NCBI GenBank assembly: GCA_001724265.1
Contig: MEDY01000015.1
Span: forward strand, 1-64,000
Length of the DNA: 64,000 nucleotides
Source: Rhizaria sp. SCN 62-66
Taxonomy: Eukaryota; Rhizaria, unplaced
Reading direction: 5' to 3'
Of this stretch, positions 24,901-33,082 are shown piece by piece (the stretch's first letter is position 1; every line of letters begins with the position of its first letter). The notes below the pieces were generated by a model, which saw nothing but the letters and a program-made list of their open reading frames with translations, ran no database searches and was not told the origin of the DNA. The translations under genes and the position numbers were made by a program.

Positions 24901-27900
24901 CTGCGGCGAGGGCAGTTGCAGCGGCGCGCGCGCGGAGTGAGGCTCGGCGCGCGCGGCTGCTGCTGCCGCTGTGGCGTGCTGTGCAAAAGGAGCAGCGCGT
25001 GCGCCGTGCCCGGGAGCGCGCTGCGGCGAAGCAGAGTCAAGACGCGTACGATCACGATGGACAGCACAGCCAAGATGATCGCGACGCTAACGATGACCAT
25101 GACTTTGCACATGGCACTAACGATGTCTATGAGGATAATGCTCGGTCTCACGACCACAGCGACTACGAGGACGATGACAGCGGTGACAACGACTATTATG
25201 CACGTGCATGGAGCAGCAACGCTGCGACGCCAACTAAAGCTAAACCGCCTTTGCCGCCACCCATGCCCGTTCCGGTGCCTCTGCCTATGCCTGGACAACT
25301 GCAACATCAGCAGCCTCTGGGTGCGTTACGTCCGACCGTACCGTCGCGTCCACATTCCCGGTCGCATTCGCGCACCAGTTCCGGCTCTGGCACAGGCTCG
25401 CCGCGCACACCGCCTCTCAACGCCACAGCGGTTGCTGCCCGGCGCGCGCCGCCAACGCAGCCGCCGGCGATGCTTGCGCTGTCACACACGTCAAGCGGCA
25501 ATAGCAACAGCAACGGCAGCTCCGGTGGCAGCGGCGTACCTGTGCCTGGACTGGTTCCAGACCTCATGCCGTCTCAGGTCCCTCCATCTTTGCCTGCAAC
25601 TACGCCCACGGCGGCTCTTGCCGTGCTGTCGCCGCTGCGTGTGGCGCGTGTCCCTCTCGGAGCTTTCGTCTCTAACAGCATCACGAGTAACAATGCAACT
25701 GCAGGCAGCGGTGTGCCGATGCATGTGCCGATGTTCCCGTCGTTGGCTGCCCCTATGCCGCTGCCAGTGCCGATGCCGATGTCGCCCCCGGTTTCCGGGA
25801 CGCAGGTGCCGTCTCAGTCGCACCTTCACATTCCGATGCTGTCTCCGTCCCCCATGACAGAGACCGACGAGGTTACGACCACGAACAGCACTGCGAACAA
25901 TGCAGGTGTGTTCAATCTTACCGCGACACCGGCGTTCCACAAGCCGTCACCGACCCGCCTCAATCACCACGCATCGGCTGCTCATGGCCACTTGCCCCCC
26001 TCGGGTCCGGTCACTGTTGCAGGCGGCGTCGGTGCCACGCCCCGACACGCGCATCGTCATAGCTACGGTGGAGGCGGCGGTGGCGGCGCGAGCGCATTGA
26101 CCCCGTCTCCGTTCTTGCATCTCATCGCTCCACCTTACGCAACGGCTGCAAACACAGCCGCTGGCTCTGGTGGCGCTGCTGATTTCGTGCCCGCCTCTGC
26201 GCGCTCACTTGCCTTCGCTTCGGGAGGCGCGACGACGCTGACGCCTCAGCTGCCCGGCACCGTGGCTGACGCAGCTGCTGCGCCTGCTTTGCCGAGTAGT
26301 CTTGCGCGCGCATCGTCGCCCAACGCAGGTGTTGTCACGCCGAACGCGCTCGATACTCCAGTCTGGGACGGCCCGTCGACCCCGCCCCGCGCGCTGCTTT
26401 TGTCGTCTAACTCCGGCGCTGTCACCGCGGTTGGCACGCCGTCGCAGTTGCAGCAGGGTCTTTCGCCGCAGCGGGTGCATGTGTTACCAGCTGCGCACGC
26501 GCGTATTGGTGGCACGGGGTCTGCATTCTCACCAGCGAAGCGCGCACTTGTCCTCGACAACAAGAACGTCGCCAATGGTATCAGACTGCCGGATTATACA
26601 CGCGCCTCTCAGATGCAGTCGCAAGCACAGCAAGCGTATATCGGGGATGGCAACTGCGAGCCAGACAGCGACAACTGTTGTGACGGCAATGAGAGCGCAG
26701 CTGACAGCGACGATTACATCGTTTTCGACACCGCTTCAGCCACATCCACTGCTGCCGTCGCCGCTGTTCCAGCCCTGTTGACTCCGCTGACCGCGTTGCC
26801 CGCGCTCACAGGTCTCGCTCTTGCGCCCACCCGCGCCTCTCTATTTGACGGTGACTATGCTGAGTACACTCAGCAATATGAACTCACCAGCTCCGGTGTG
26901 AGTCGCGGAGCCGTGTCAGGTCTCTTACCCGAGCCCGTTTTCACAGTTATACAGACACGAGTCAGTACTATTACTGACTCTCGCACATCTGCGCCTGCGT
27001 CGGCACCAACGCGGCGCACACCCCATGAGCATCAAGATGCCCAGTGCAGCAGTGCACGGTCAACGCCTGAACACACTACGGCTGCTTGCAACACTGTTTC
27101 GCACACTCGAACCCGCCGTAGCACGACTTCTGCGACCGCTGGCGCAACTCCTGTGGCGACAACAGCGGAGGGCGACGCCGATATCAACGGATATAGCGAC
27201 GCAGAGTCGCTCTCCCCGCCGCTGCGCCCGCGCCCCGGAAGCACGCGCCCCCCAGTGCCCGCCACAAAAGCAGGCGCAACCAGGACCGTGAGCGGCAGCG
27301 GTGGCGCGAGCGCTAGCGGGGCTTGGGGTGATATGACGATGTTACCGCCGCTCTCCCCGCGCGTTGCCACTGCGGCTGCGGCTGCTGCTGCTGCTGCTAC
27401 TGCAGCGTCTACGACTGCCCGCGCACGACCTGAGGTTGAGAGCGACGAGGGACACACCGAGACCGACGCTGACGCTGATGCGGACGCCGATGCGGAGTCG
27501 GAGACTGAGACGGTGGCACTGCCGCTGCCGTCCGCTGCGCCTGCTGCCGTCGCCACGGCGCGCGCCGTTATTGCACAGCTCAGCGACCCCTATGCCCAGG
27601 GTGATCGCGCCCGCAACACTACCAAGCGTACTAGGCGCGCGCGTCATGCTACGGCTTCGACTCAGGATGAACTGCCCTGCGTCCCCGCGTCAGACTTTTT
27701 CGGAACTTCCTCTTTTGTGCTTGCTGCCCTGTCTGAAGTCAACGCTTTCTCACTGCGGGCCCACATTGAGACTGTGTTCGCGACTGCAGGACTTGAGCTC
27801 ACGCCGCCGCCCGCTGCCGCTGTCGCTGCGGCCGCCGCGCTTGCTGGGCTCTCTCGCGAAGCCACTGCAGCGCTGACCGCAGGTGCACGGGCGGCTGAGG

Positions 27901-30900
27901 CCGTTAATGCAGTGCTCGCTGCAACGTCACAAGCAGCGGATAGTGCAAATCACGATAACGACGCACCGGCACGCCGTGTGTTCACGCTCTCACTCGTGCA
28001 AAAGTCTTCGCCGTCTGCGGTTGGCTACCGTGTTCGCACTGCCGTCGACACTGCCGCAGCCCCAGCTGCTGCCGACGCGGCCACTATTACTGTCACGTCA
28101 ACTCCAGTTTCAGAGATGACTGCGCCTGCCACTGCGGAGCAAGACTCTGCACCTTCGGCCACGGTCGCTGTTTCTTTCCCAGCTGCGTCCTTCCATGCCC
28201 CTTGGCCCGCTCAAGTCACGGCTTCAACTCTGGAACTCCCGGGTGCAATGGCAGGTCTCGTGTCTGGACTCCTCTCTACGCCTGCGCCGCCGCTGCTGGT
28301 GCCTGGTATCGACGCCCTGCCATTCTCACTGGCATCCGCGCTGCCAGCGCTGCGCCCCGCGCCCGCCGCAGCCGCCGCGGCCTCTGCCGTGCGCGCCGCC
28401 GCTGTCGCCGTCGCTGCAAGGGCTGACGCTGAAGCTGCGGCGACTGCTGCGGCGCTCTCAGACGCGACTGCTGCTGCTGCTGCTGCGGCCGCGACTGCTG
28501 CAGCTGCGGCGTCGACGGGCGGGGGCAGCAACAGCGCAGGCCCGCGCCGCGCCCGCACAATTACCCCATCGATTGTTGCACAAGCCGTGCTGTTCCCAAC
28601 ATCAGCACGTTCAGACGCGCTGTCGACCGGCCCCACAGCTGTTTCTGCGGTTGCCGCAGCAGGCAGTCTCGCGCGCGGTGCCGCACTCGCGGCCTCAGCT
28701 GCTGCGTCTGCTGCCACCGCTGTGGCCGCCGCAGCCGCTGCAACGGGCCCGTTGTCTATCGTCTACGCACGCGCTCCGTTCCTGTCAACGTTCACGCGCA
28801 CACTGTCGTTGCCGCCGCCACACTTGACGCCGCCCGCCGCAGCGCCTGTGCAGTCGTCACCGAACCCCGACGCATCAGCGCAGTTGCTGCTGTTGCAGGG
28901 CGGCTGGGCGCGCGCACCGCCGACTGCGCCCGCGCCGCTGCCGTTGCTGGCGCCTCTGCGGCTGTCAGACGCTGTGCCCGTGCAGTTGCTGATATCACTC
29001 CCCCCAGCCGCGCTCCCGCTGCTCACGGTCACTGTGGGCGAGAGCACGAAGAGGCAGAGCCGCGCCGCAGTGGCGGTGCCGTCGCTCTCATCTCTCTTGG
29101 CGCGCGAGGACTCTCCGCTCGGACTGCTCCACTTCGCGCTTCCCACACTCTTGCCAACAGTCGCGACCGCACTGCGCACGGTGCCGCGGCCGCTGCTCCC
29201 GCGCCTGAGCCTCCCTGGCCGGCGCGGCGCGTACGCAGCGTCTTCGCCGCAGCAGCAGTCTGCTCTGCGCCAGGCCTTGCTTGCACAGCGCCCCGAGACC
29301 GGCGCCGTCGTTGCGGGCGCAGTTGCTCGCGCAACCGCCGCCGCGGCCGCCGCAGTTGCCGCGGGACTCTCTCCCTCTGTGTTTGCGCGCGCGGGACCGC
29401 AGGTGGAGGACGCTGCTGCGGCTGCGGCGCGCGCGTATGCGGGTCGCTTTGTGGCTCTGCTGCGGCGTGTGAGCGGACTGCTTGCTGCGGTTGGCTCAGT
29501 GCAGCCGCCTGCCGCTGCGGCCGCGGCGACGGCGTTTGTAGCGGCGAGTCACAATGCGTCTGCTACTGCTGCTGCGGTTGCTGCGGCTGCTGCTGCCGCT
29601 GTGGCCAACGACAACGGGAGCCATGTTGTACTTTCAAGTTGCTGTCCGATGTGCGAGCAGCAAAACCAAGCGGTGACGACTGCAAACGAAGCCGATACGG
29701 AGTCTCATCGGTGCCTTTTGTGTCGTCTGTCATATCTTGCATCGTTCTCGCCGTCGCCGACCAACAACTCCAGCGGTAGTAACTCCACTGTCGCGCCTTC
29801 AGCGCCCGTTTCTTTCCCTTTCGCAGCGCATCCTGACTGCGAGACCGCGCTGCTGCTGCCTCTGCGCGTGTTTATTTCCTCGGCGTCCTCATCCCTCGCT
29901 GCTGCAGCCTCCGCCGCAGCCGCCGCAAGCCTGTGTGGCGCCGCGGCCGACGCAGCACGCGCGCATGCTGCGGCTGCTGTAGCTGCGCTGTGGCCTGTTC
30001 ACATCCCCGGAACAAACGGGACTTCCTCGCAACAAGCCGCCGCTGCGGGCGTTGCCGCCGCGGATCTGTCGCTGCCACCCGCTGTTGCCGCAGCCGCTGC
30101 AGTTGCTGCGATGCCCCTTGCTGTTTCTGCGTTGGGCTCGCCTGCGTATGTTGCGCGGCCCCGTCCATACTCTTGTACATCCAGCCACATGTCAAGCTCA
30201 CGGCTTTCGACGATTGCAGCAGCGGGAGTCAAAGTGGCGGCGGCGGAGACTGCGGGTGACGCCGTTGTGGAGCTTGTCACCGAGATTGCCACGTTTCATA
30301 CCTATCATGGCGTATTGCGGCTGCTTCTCGGCCAACTGCCCGCGGGACTTGCAACTGCACACAGCAACACTGCACAGAGTCAGCGGCGGGCCCTGCCAAC
30401 CGGGTCTCAGCAGCTGTCACAGTCCGCGCCTTTGACGTCGAGAAGCCGCAACGGCGCTCTTTCGTCAGCTGCCATCTCAACAGATCGTGCATTCGCGGAC
30501 CCATCCAGTGCCGGCGCCTATGTGAATGCCTCGCGCTCAGGGTTTGCCACCAATGCACCTGTCGCTGCGGCGGCGACCGCGGCTGCCGCGAGTGCAAGCG
30601 CGAGCGCGAGCGTGTTAACGCAACGCGTGCGGGGTCTGTTCGCGGCGCTTGTGCGTAAGCCCTACGTTGGCGTGATGGGTGTGGTTGACTCGGCGATTTT
30701 GAGGGCACGTGCGCTGCGGGAGCAAGGGCACGGGTTGATCGTTGCAGCAGCTGCGGACGCAGTCGATGCGGCAGGTGTCCGTGCTACGACTACCCTCGTC
30801 GCAACTGGCGCTGACCGCGTCTCAAAGACTCCACACGCTTTTGCTATGTCTGTGGGTTATGTTCCTGTCACTGCTGGCAGCGTTGCGCGCAGTTCTTTTG

Positions 30901-32666
30901 CGGTCGAGATCATCGCGGGCGCTATTGCTCTGTACTCGTTCATGTCTGCACAGGCACCGTTCGCTCTTGCGCTCCCGGTGCCGCTGTCGACCGCAATGGC
31001 CAATGCTCTTCCTTCCACGGTTACACAGTCTCTCGGCCTGCTGAAGGCAGGCAGCGGTCCCATTAACGCTGAGAGCAGAGACCCTATCCCGGCCTACTTG
31101 CCTGCGACGGATACATCGGGCGCCAGTGCGAGTGCCATAGGGACGGTCGTGGTGAGTGTTGACGCGCGAGCACAGCTGTTTCCTCTGCTGAAGACACTAT
31201 GCACTGCACGTAACAATGACGCTGACGCTGATGCTGCTGCTGATGCTGCTGTTGATGTTGCTGGAGAGATGGATAAGTGGTTACATCGCGCTTCTGCGGT
31301 GGTGCGCGCCTCTATGTCCCCGTATTGCCACATGCCATCGCAACACGACGCTCCAGAGTCAAAAACGTCAAGCGCTGTTGCGAACGCAGGGACAACCGTG
31401 GCGCGCCTGGCGACCGCGCTCTCACCGACCGCATTCCCCGCGTTGCCCACAGTTACCGTACCGTGCGCCGACTGGGGACCTGCGCCGCTGGCGCTGTACT
31501 CTCTCCTGGCCACTCGCGGCGCTGTGATCCCGCTAAGTACCCCCTTAGATGGCGCGCGTGTACGAGGGGCGGCGAAGGCGTTGGCTGCGGTCACGCTTGG
31601 CGGCGTGTCTGTGTCTGCTCTTGCTGCCGCAGTGGCTGCGCAAGTATGCACTGATTATAGCAACAATCGTCCCCACGGGACCTCTGCTGCTTACGGTCAG
31701 TCGCGTGTGGGGGCTGCGTTGGCGCAAACGCTTGTGCTTGGTCTTGCAACTTCAGCCGCTGACGCTGCAACACGTGCTTTGCGCGAGGCACCGCGACATG
31801 TGACTGTTAATGTGCTGCATCGCCTGCTCATTATCAGTGACGCTTCGCTCGCCGCCGCTGTCGACCCACCCGCCTCGTTGGCTGCCAGCGAGAGTGAGCC
31901 TCCTGTTGTCAAGGACGTCGTTGGACTATTTGGTCTTGTCATCGCATTGCTCAGCGTCACTGAACCCACTTCGCCACAACCGAGGGCGTTGCTGTCACCA
32001 GCTGACCGGCGTTCACTGCTGGGTCGCCTCTGTGCGCCTCTGATGGCAACAAACGCTGGACCCAGCGTTGAGGTGCGTGACGCTCTTGCGACACGTCTCG
32101 CAGCACCTACTGCAGATGCTAACGCGGACGCGAGTTACCACGTAACCCAGAGCACCAGTCTGGCAAGTGCAGTGCAATGCTATGCGGCTCCCGGTTTCGT
32201 GGCGGAACGCGCTGGCACAGTGAACCCCTTCGCTTTGCTTGGTCTGAAACGCACAGTCCAGACTGCGCCCGCAGTGTTACACACGGTCACAACCGCGCCC
32301 CCCACAGTCAAGCTTGCACCCACAGCATCTGCACTTGCGCGGGGCCTTGCAGCCACTGTGCGTCGTCTGTTTAATAACAGTAACGACGGCGTTAATGTCT
32401 CAGCTTCAACAAAGGAAGCTGCAGTGAATGTCGCAGCTGCGGCTGTTGGCGCGGCTGCTGCTATTCTCACTGCACGCATCGCAGACACTGTGTCTGCAGA
32501 CAATCTGTCTGCGTGCACTTCAGGCGAGGAGGAGACGTTTCTCTGGCGCACACTGCGGTCTACCGCCACAACTGCGAATGTGAGCTCGACTGCAGCCGGT
32601 GGGGATCGTGGCTCGTGGTCCGTCGTTGTTGCTGACGCGTTCTCGCTCCTGATGGGCCACGCTTAG
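15984..32666 (+). CDS. Giant 5560-residue low-complexity protein, possibly codanin-1-like
   Basis: A single uninterrupted frame of 16.7 kb starts at ATG 15984; the frame is open upstream only from non-ATG codons. Almost all of it is Ala/Ser/Thr/Pro-rich, with Gln, His, Asp and Asn runs, and is probably disordered. Ordered islands remain. By eye, the N-terminus (MDVLRHLLSASDAEVGLVCSWLD), the segment AKMLGFL (about residue 2682) and ALLAFLARALAADSLLPTLP followed by WLGPLLAP (about 2900-2935) recall codanin-1, a protein that holds histone chaperone ASF1 in the cytoplasm. Codanin-1 binds ASF1 through a B-domain containing R-R-I-x-P-T; similar motifs occur here four times (near residues 307, 469, 2111 and 4188). 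Cys clusters lie at residues about 691-702 and 4553-4580. The C-terminal 1000 residues are helix-rich. The frame ends TAG directly followed by TAA. The open frame is secure; the codanin relation is a weak inference. Confidence 0.6.
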   Translation: MDVLRHLLSASDAEVGLVCSWLDANARLPATHTIPLRLALPTPPATGPTATEPTACAPETTFGALVAALTTVVQDQSYPFALPLPPVPLPPATAAAVAAAAAAAATATVSALPAGISSTASSRRPSTDSTAGVYGAYASDTASVSASAHPASVTDVASSSFSAAVVAGPAPAPAGVPVTPTEVAVSSSASPFVTASQATTTTTAAALPRTAPTSSTPFTLPSALSVQSRPFPAPTATPAAAAAAAAVASQSRLQPQPRSFAAVAAGLGSGSTTSATAASVVAAATSKSPAVALTTAATAAAAAVRSKRKLITPTSVTAPVPAATVPLPSSAELEASAMTATAATAAATTTTVVPATGVEKGGSAVSWAAVMSRGLPSNNGANISNGKPINPITNVATNNYNAKNSVSAAKSNTVSAGPTKSVPTAFAAVTVPVPASASASAFTFAPVSASAVSGAANTSSVNTTTAKPRKKELIKPQHVEAKPPLGDGANNFSSSTQNSNSATGADNGSGGQLSQSQSQTPAQPQLSAAARARALCVLGRIFAALLSAPALPSVAAAPQLLAWLLSVAPTHVISLSPTASLAPQTVAAPSATGAESASFPWLFTNGWDAHLFALTVAAAATPDVSGNNCAGSSSATTSTTGTGAGAGLLGLPRASLALLLPLIGTAHSHPASQTTPFTASTVPAGTDESQCKCTSESDCTCTRVGVDTASPVEAAARRLSAQLSLLLSAWLTVGSEYEAFAYDPTGSAAAAATVAASAAALTSASAKAAAAHADAYTSRSTAATHSPITIVTKHEVSATQTDSTAAAATAAALTSLARTNTKIATLGPSSPVPAPAVAPAYSLGLGLGIGLGFGFGQTGVVRGRSGVKPGLHNTSSTSKRGGSRALPGMFAGAAGAGASARARARVRTRAKGRGKGRSSGAAAVAGSGSETGGDAHTDIFDNGNDTEHSIGTGDENAVDEHTLFAFNDSGNEYEYDFPGARDDDRTDQDSDNGRAHDDDDDDINRRRWFRRRNGAHGDWDRSVCSDGGRAADPTRDAGDDTGTDGDGDDDNDGARSPALTPAQTPTQTPTRGTRTRARTAGVKSSSKPGKSPSMCADKGPAAATVFATSPVSSIRRPVDSSSFSPIASVQHQQQQQRQGTPHSPPLTGRTRTRSRGNAAATAIAGAAVNASSAASSRGSGRSGKARSYSHSRTRFSGRTLTPLRRGAPSRSTAAARGGGSESDSDAEGDDGTVCGGVPLGTAVYTHGTALCAAFPLPVATSQSRGASGSYGATPMEPSGADSSVDCIINAAESASGVGAETKGWTAVATAVPVPAVPSATAAQSSSFLLALPSAAATGGAATPQTGFYFKSSSGAVISLSSTVTATATSLQPHAKSHAMSQSQSNMTATKALSTAALSAAASDAVITALSVRARTRALVARACAPAPAPAAAPASAAGLALEGPGAAALLRRRLWDGLALANAAATPAGGPGGAGAGAGAGGAGGGGGGAACGAAFVYVSKALASPPASASSAVATCNTMSEAAADASFNAAMAAVLSPVVGTPSASAAGSAGAALLSQPSPSPAPSSHAPSVAPGAGSNAAHARSGPGPVPSGSASSAGGGGGGGGGGAQAPGTNQELALEWLLAVSDAAEAAGRERLDFAAERTPVDSDDDDEDEDYNDSDDDDGHYDDNTDANAPYSNTALVPSGAGRVAFRPSQQSLPHPSLAPVPSLPAASLSSLSRQMRRPPASSAMSSSSSSSSASAFAPAQSSTPSLAATIAAAATAAAAASVAAVSLPGPSRPRHSPNRRRSGRAAARAFRALLSAHARLLFSTSARPSTRASATAAAAAAAAVAMTVVVSGDAGAGDREETLVVAFPHPLPRAVTRFLRHCQPQQQQQQYQQQAAQYNHQSAWYNSQLARPPYQQFQPQSKPKAHAQWSVPPSLRALIQLPPVTLHPANLSWFAFAVGELLTLPPSSSTAQATAADMLSPTGSSSGVGMSGRPMSLAALSLSLSRALADVELGGAADAAESVAVTGAADNVDEASGCDSSDGSDFDVPALMGLPNQGMPQHALTRPLSLPQAPMLAPALVPAASLPSSHGAGVTPRDPFAVPASPVPAAATAGATVGNGGKRAPRVITPTPAPGACTTALTTATATASGSGATGLARPALSPAASAFVPALAAAPVQATPLPPPPAALVAITPRATAAAAAAAVPKKSLPALARVVWGGYSAVPAALALYKNTSAVNKCANTDKRVRATARATGAAARRADRRRVRRLLSGREFFFKLLLTVGDSYRFTTALSSSLAARVLTLTGPLPADTAVAAATASVSQQSQMHGQQQGQGHGTTSLTPVLLRGYTPISHTAQTPSPVANRGHNATANPGNAAGAGGVAGGQPRTPLLPRSSSHTHHGHLHSHVRGQASPVPSFISGSGAGAGGAGTEGYFGSLSSVPLMVGSSSPLPQPLSAASAPSPVPAPTGRASSRGGAGATAAVVLPVPMLLPSMSSAQPHLAQQQQQQQGLSRSPSLVQPQSPSHTPTLAPGAHTEHPRAKAQSQAQAQAHSHALVSWQSQRGQQHLDESTLYWPPTQSAPALPPPVALVLALLARGHVGFGALSRGFAQLHLIPPPAMTASGGQVAVSNGDDARVTVRTRVLSRPPLPLPPAALLPLRLSELLTGDPSATSSAAGVGNGRVDVAVEATSFTAKMLGFLTDAHRSHSAHDHAHHQPQQQQQQQRQGDVGFLSLAAAAAAAAIASAPTTMSVPWHVLSAADSVAAPTVAVSGSVPAAALARAVALTRAHALATPTDGRSAHGHSMRDLMQHDAAAESAAASSVAALTLASPGGFARSQSLSAQGLVPPALQYSQSVTGGADDSLPYTATSAAASAGSLLMPSSASFAAPSTAAGAHGHFLPHSHAHLPGALPAAALLAFLARALAADSLLPTLPWLGPLLAPAARAAAANATQTGAVAGQTAAALAALALLAALYYAPAAADTVTAARAVAAARARSEARRARLLLPLWRAVQKEQRVRRARERAAAKQSQDAYDHDGQHSQDDRDANDDHDFAHGTNDVYEDNARSHDHSDYEDDDSGDNDYYARAWSSNAATPTKAKPPLPPPMPVPVPLPMPGQLQHQQPLGALRPTVPSRPHSRSHSRTSSGSGTGSPRTPPLNATAVAARRAPPTQPPAMLALSHTSSGNSNSNGSSGGSGVPVPGLVPDLMPSQVPPSLPATTPTAALAVLSPLRVARVPLGAFVSNSITSNNATAGSGVPMHVPMFPSLAAPMPLPVPMPMSPPVSGTQVPSQSHLHIPMLSPSPMTETDEVTTTNSTANNAGVFNLTATPAFHKPSPTRLNHHASAAHGHLPPSGPVTVAGGVGATPRHAHRHSYGGGGGGGASALTPSPFLHLIAPPYATAANTAAGSGGAADFVPASARSLAFASGGATTLTPQLPGTVADAAAAPALPSSLARASSPNAGVVTPNALDTPVWDGPSTPPRALLLSSNSGAVTAVGTPSQLQQGLSPQRVHVLPAAHARIGGTGSAFSPAKRALVLDNKNVANGIRLPDYTRASQMQSQAQQAYIGDGNCEPDSDNCCDGNESAADSDDYIVFDTASATSTAAVAAVPALLTPLTALPALTGLALAPTRASLFDGDYAEYTQQYELTSSGVSRGAVSGLLPEPVFTVIQTRVSTITDSRTSAPASAPTRRTPHEHQDAQCSSARSTPEHTTAACNTVSHTRTRRSTTSATAGATPVATTAEGDADINGYSDAESLSPPLRPRPGSTRPPVPATKAGATRTVSGSGGASASGAWGDMTMLPPLSPRVATAAAAAAAAATAASTTARARPEVESDEGHTETDADADADADAESETETVALPLPSAAPAAVATARAVIAQLSDPYAQGDRARNTTKRTRRARHATASTQDELPCVPASDFFGTSSFVLAALSEVNAFSLRAHIETVFATAGLELTPPPAAAVAAAAALAGLSREATAALTAGARAAEAVNAVLAATSQAADSANHDNDAPARRVFTLSLVQKSSPSAVGYRVRTAVDTAAAPAAADAATITVTSTPVSEMTAPATAEQDSAPSATVAVSFPAASFHAPWPAQVTASTLELPGAMAGLVSGLLSTPAPPLLVPGIDALPFSLASALPALRPAPAAAAAASAVRAAAVAVAARADAEAAATAAALSDATAAAAAAAATAAAAASTGGGSNSAGPRRARTITPSIVAQAVLFPTSARSDALSTGPTAVSAVAAAGSLARGAALAASAAASAATAVAAAAAATGPLSIVYARAPFLSTFTRTLSLPPPHLTPPAAAPVQSSPNPDASAQLLLLQGGWARAPPTAPAPLPLLAPLRLSDAVPVQLLISLPPAALPLLTVTVGESTKRQSRAAVAVPSLSSLLAREDSPLGLLHFALPTLLPTVATALRTVPRPLLPRLSLPGRRGAYAASSPQQQSALRQALLAQRPETGAVVAGAVARATAAAAAAVAAGLSPSVFARAGPQVEDAAAAAARAYAGRFVALLRRVSGLLAAVGSVQPPAAAAAATAFVAASHNASATAAAVAAAAAAAVANDNGSHVVLSSCCPMCEQQNQAVTTANEADTESHRCLLCRLSYLASFSPSPTNNSSGSNSTVAPSAPVSFPFAAHPDCETALLLPLRVFISSASSSLAAAASAAAAASLCGAAADAARAHAAAAVAALWPVHIPGTNGTSSQQAAAAGVAAADLSLPPAVAAAAAVAAMPLAVSALGSPAYVARPRPYSCTSSHMSSSRLSTIAAAGVKVAAAETAGDAVVELVTEIATFHTYHGVLRLLLGQLPAGLATAHSNTAQSQRRALPTGSQQLSQSAPLTSRSRNGALSSAAISTDRAFADPSSAGAYVNASRSGFATNAPVAAAATAAAASASASASVLTQRVRGLFAALVRKPYVGVMGVVDSAILRARALREQGHGLIVAAAADAVDAAGVRATTTLVATGADRVSKTPHAFAMSVGYVPVTAGSVARSSFAVEIIAGAIALYSFMSAQAPFALALPVPLSTAMANALPSTVTQSLGLLKAGSGPINAESRDPIPAYLPATDTSGASASAIGTVVVSVDARAQLFPLLKTLCTARNNDADADAAADAAVDVAGEMDKWLHRASAVVRASMSPYCHMPSQHDAPESKTSSAVANAGTTVARLATALSPTAFPALPTVTVPCADWGPAPLALYSLLATRGAVIPLSTPLDGARVRGAAKALAAVTLGGVSVSALAAAVAAQVCTDYSNNRPHGTSAAYGQSRVGAALAQTLVLGLATSAADAATRALREAPRHVTVNVLHRLLIISDASLAAAVDPPASLAASESEPPVVKDVVGLFGLVIALLSVTEPTSPQPRALLSPADRRSLLGRLCAPLMATNAGPSVEVRDALATRLAAPTADANADASYHVTQSTSLASAVQCYAAPGFVAERAGTVNPFALLGLKRTVQTAPAVLHTVTTAPPTVKLAPTASALARGLAATVRRLFNNSNDGVNVSASTKEAAVNVAAAAVGAAAAILTARIADTVSADNLSACTSGEEETFLWRTLRSTATTANVSSTAAGGDRGSWSVVVADAFSLLMGHA
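18054..18092 (+). other. Cys cluster in the giant protein
   Basis: The encoded segment QCKCTSESDCTCTR places four cysteines within ten residues of a protein otherwise nearly free of Cys. It could bind metal or form disulphides; neither is established. Confidence 0.5.
29640..29723 (+). other. Zinc-ribbon-like CxxC-x19-CxxC in the giant protein
   Basis: CCPMC (residues 4553-4557) and CLLC (4577-4580) are separated by 19 residues and embedded in Ala/Ser/Thr-rich sequence. The spacing fits a zinc-ribbon knuckle pair. A His (HRCLLC) lies next to the second pair. Confidence 0.55.
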
Positions 32667-33082
32667 TAATTATGTTTTTAAACATTTTTCTCGTCGCTTT
32701 CATGCACAGATACTCACTCTTTATCACAGTTACATATGAAACAGTTCATATTTAGTCAACTCAATGCAGTTTTAGTTACAAAAGTGTAATACACATTGAA
32801 TAGTTTCAATTCGTTCGACGTCCATTATTTGATCCATCATTGCTATGTATAAATATGGTTTATCTGTATTGATAGTTAGAATAACACTTGGTCTTTACGC
32901 TCTACTACCGACACGAGGCTGGCCCTTGACTCACCAATACCACTCACTCATCCTAGCACTTACAATCCGAATGAAAGCAAGCAGTTCTTAATATACCGCG
33001 TTACTGCGCCAGCGTAGTTGCAGATCGCAATGACACATCAGTAATAGTATTCGTGGGAACGTCGTCAGTCGAGTCAGCTCAT
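32667..33082. other. AT-rich convergent intergenic region
   Basis: This 416-bp gap lies between the 3' ends of the giant gene and the thioredoxin-like gene. It begins TAGTAATTATG at the giant gene's stop. It presumably holds both 3' UTRs; no gene-like frame is seen. Confidence 0.55.
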
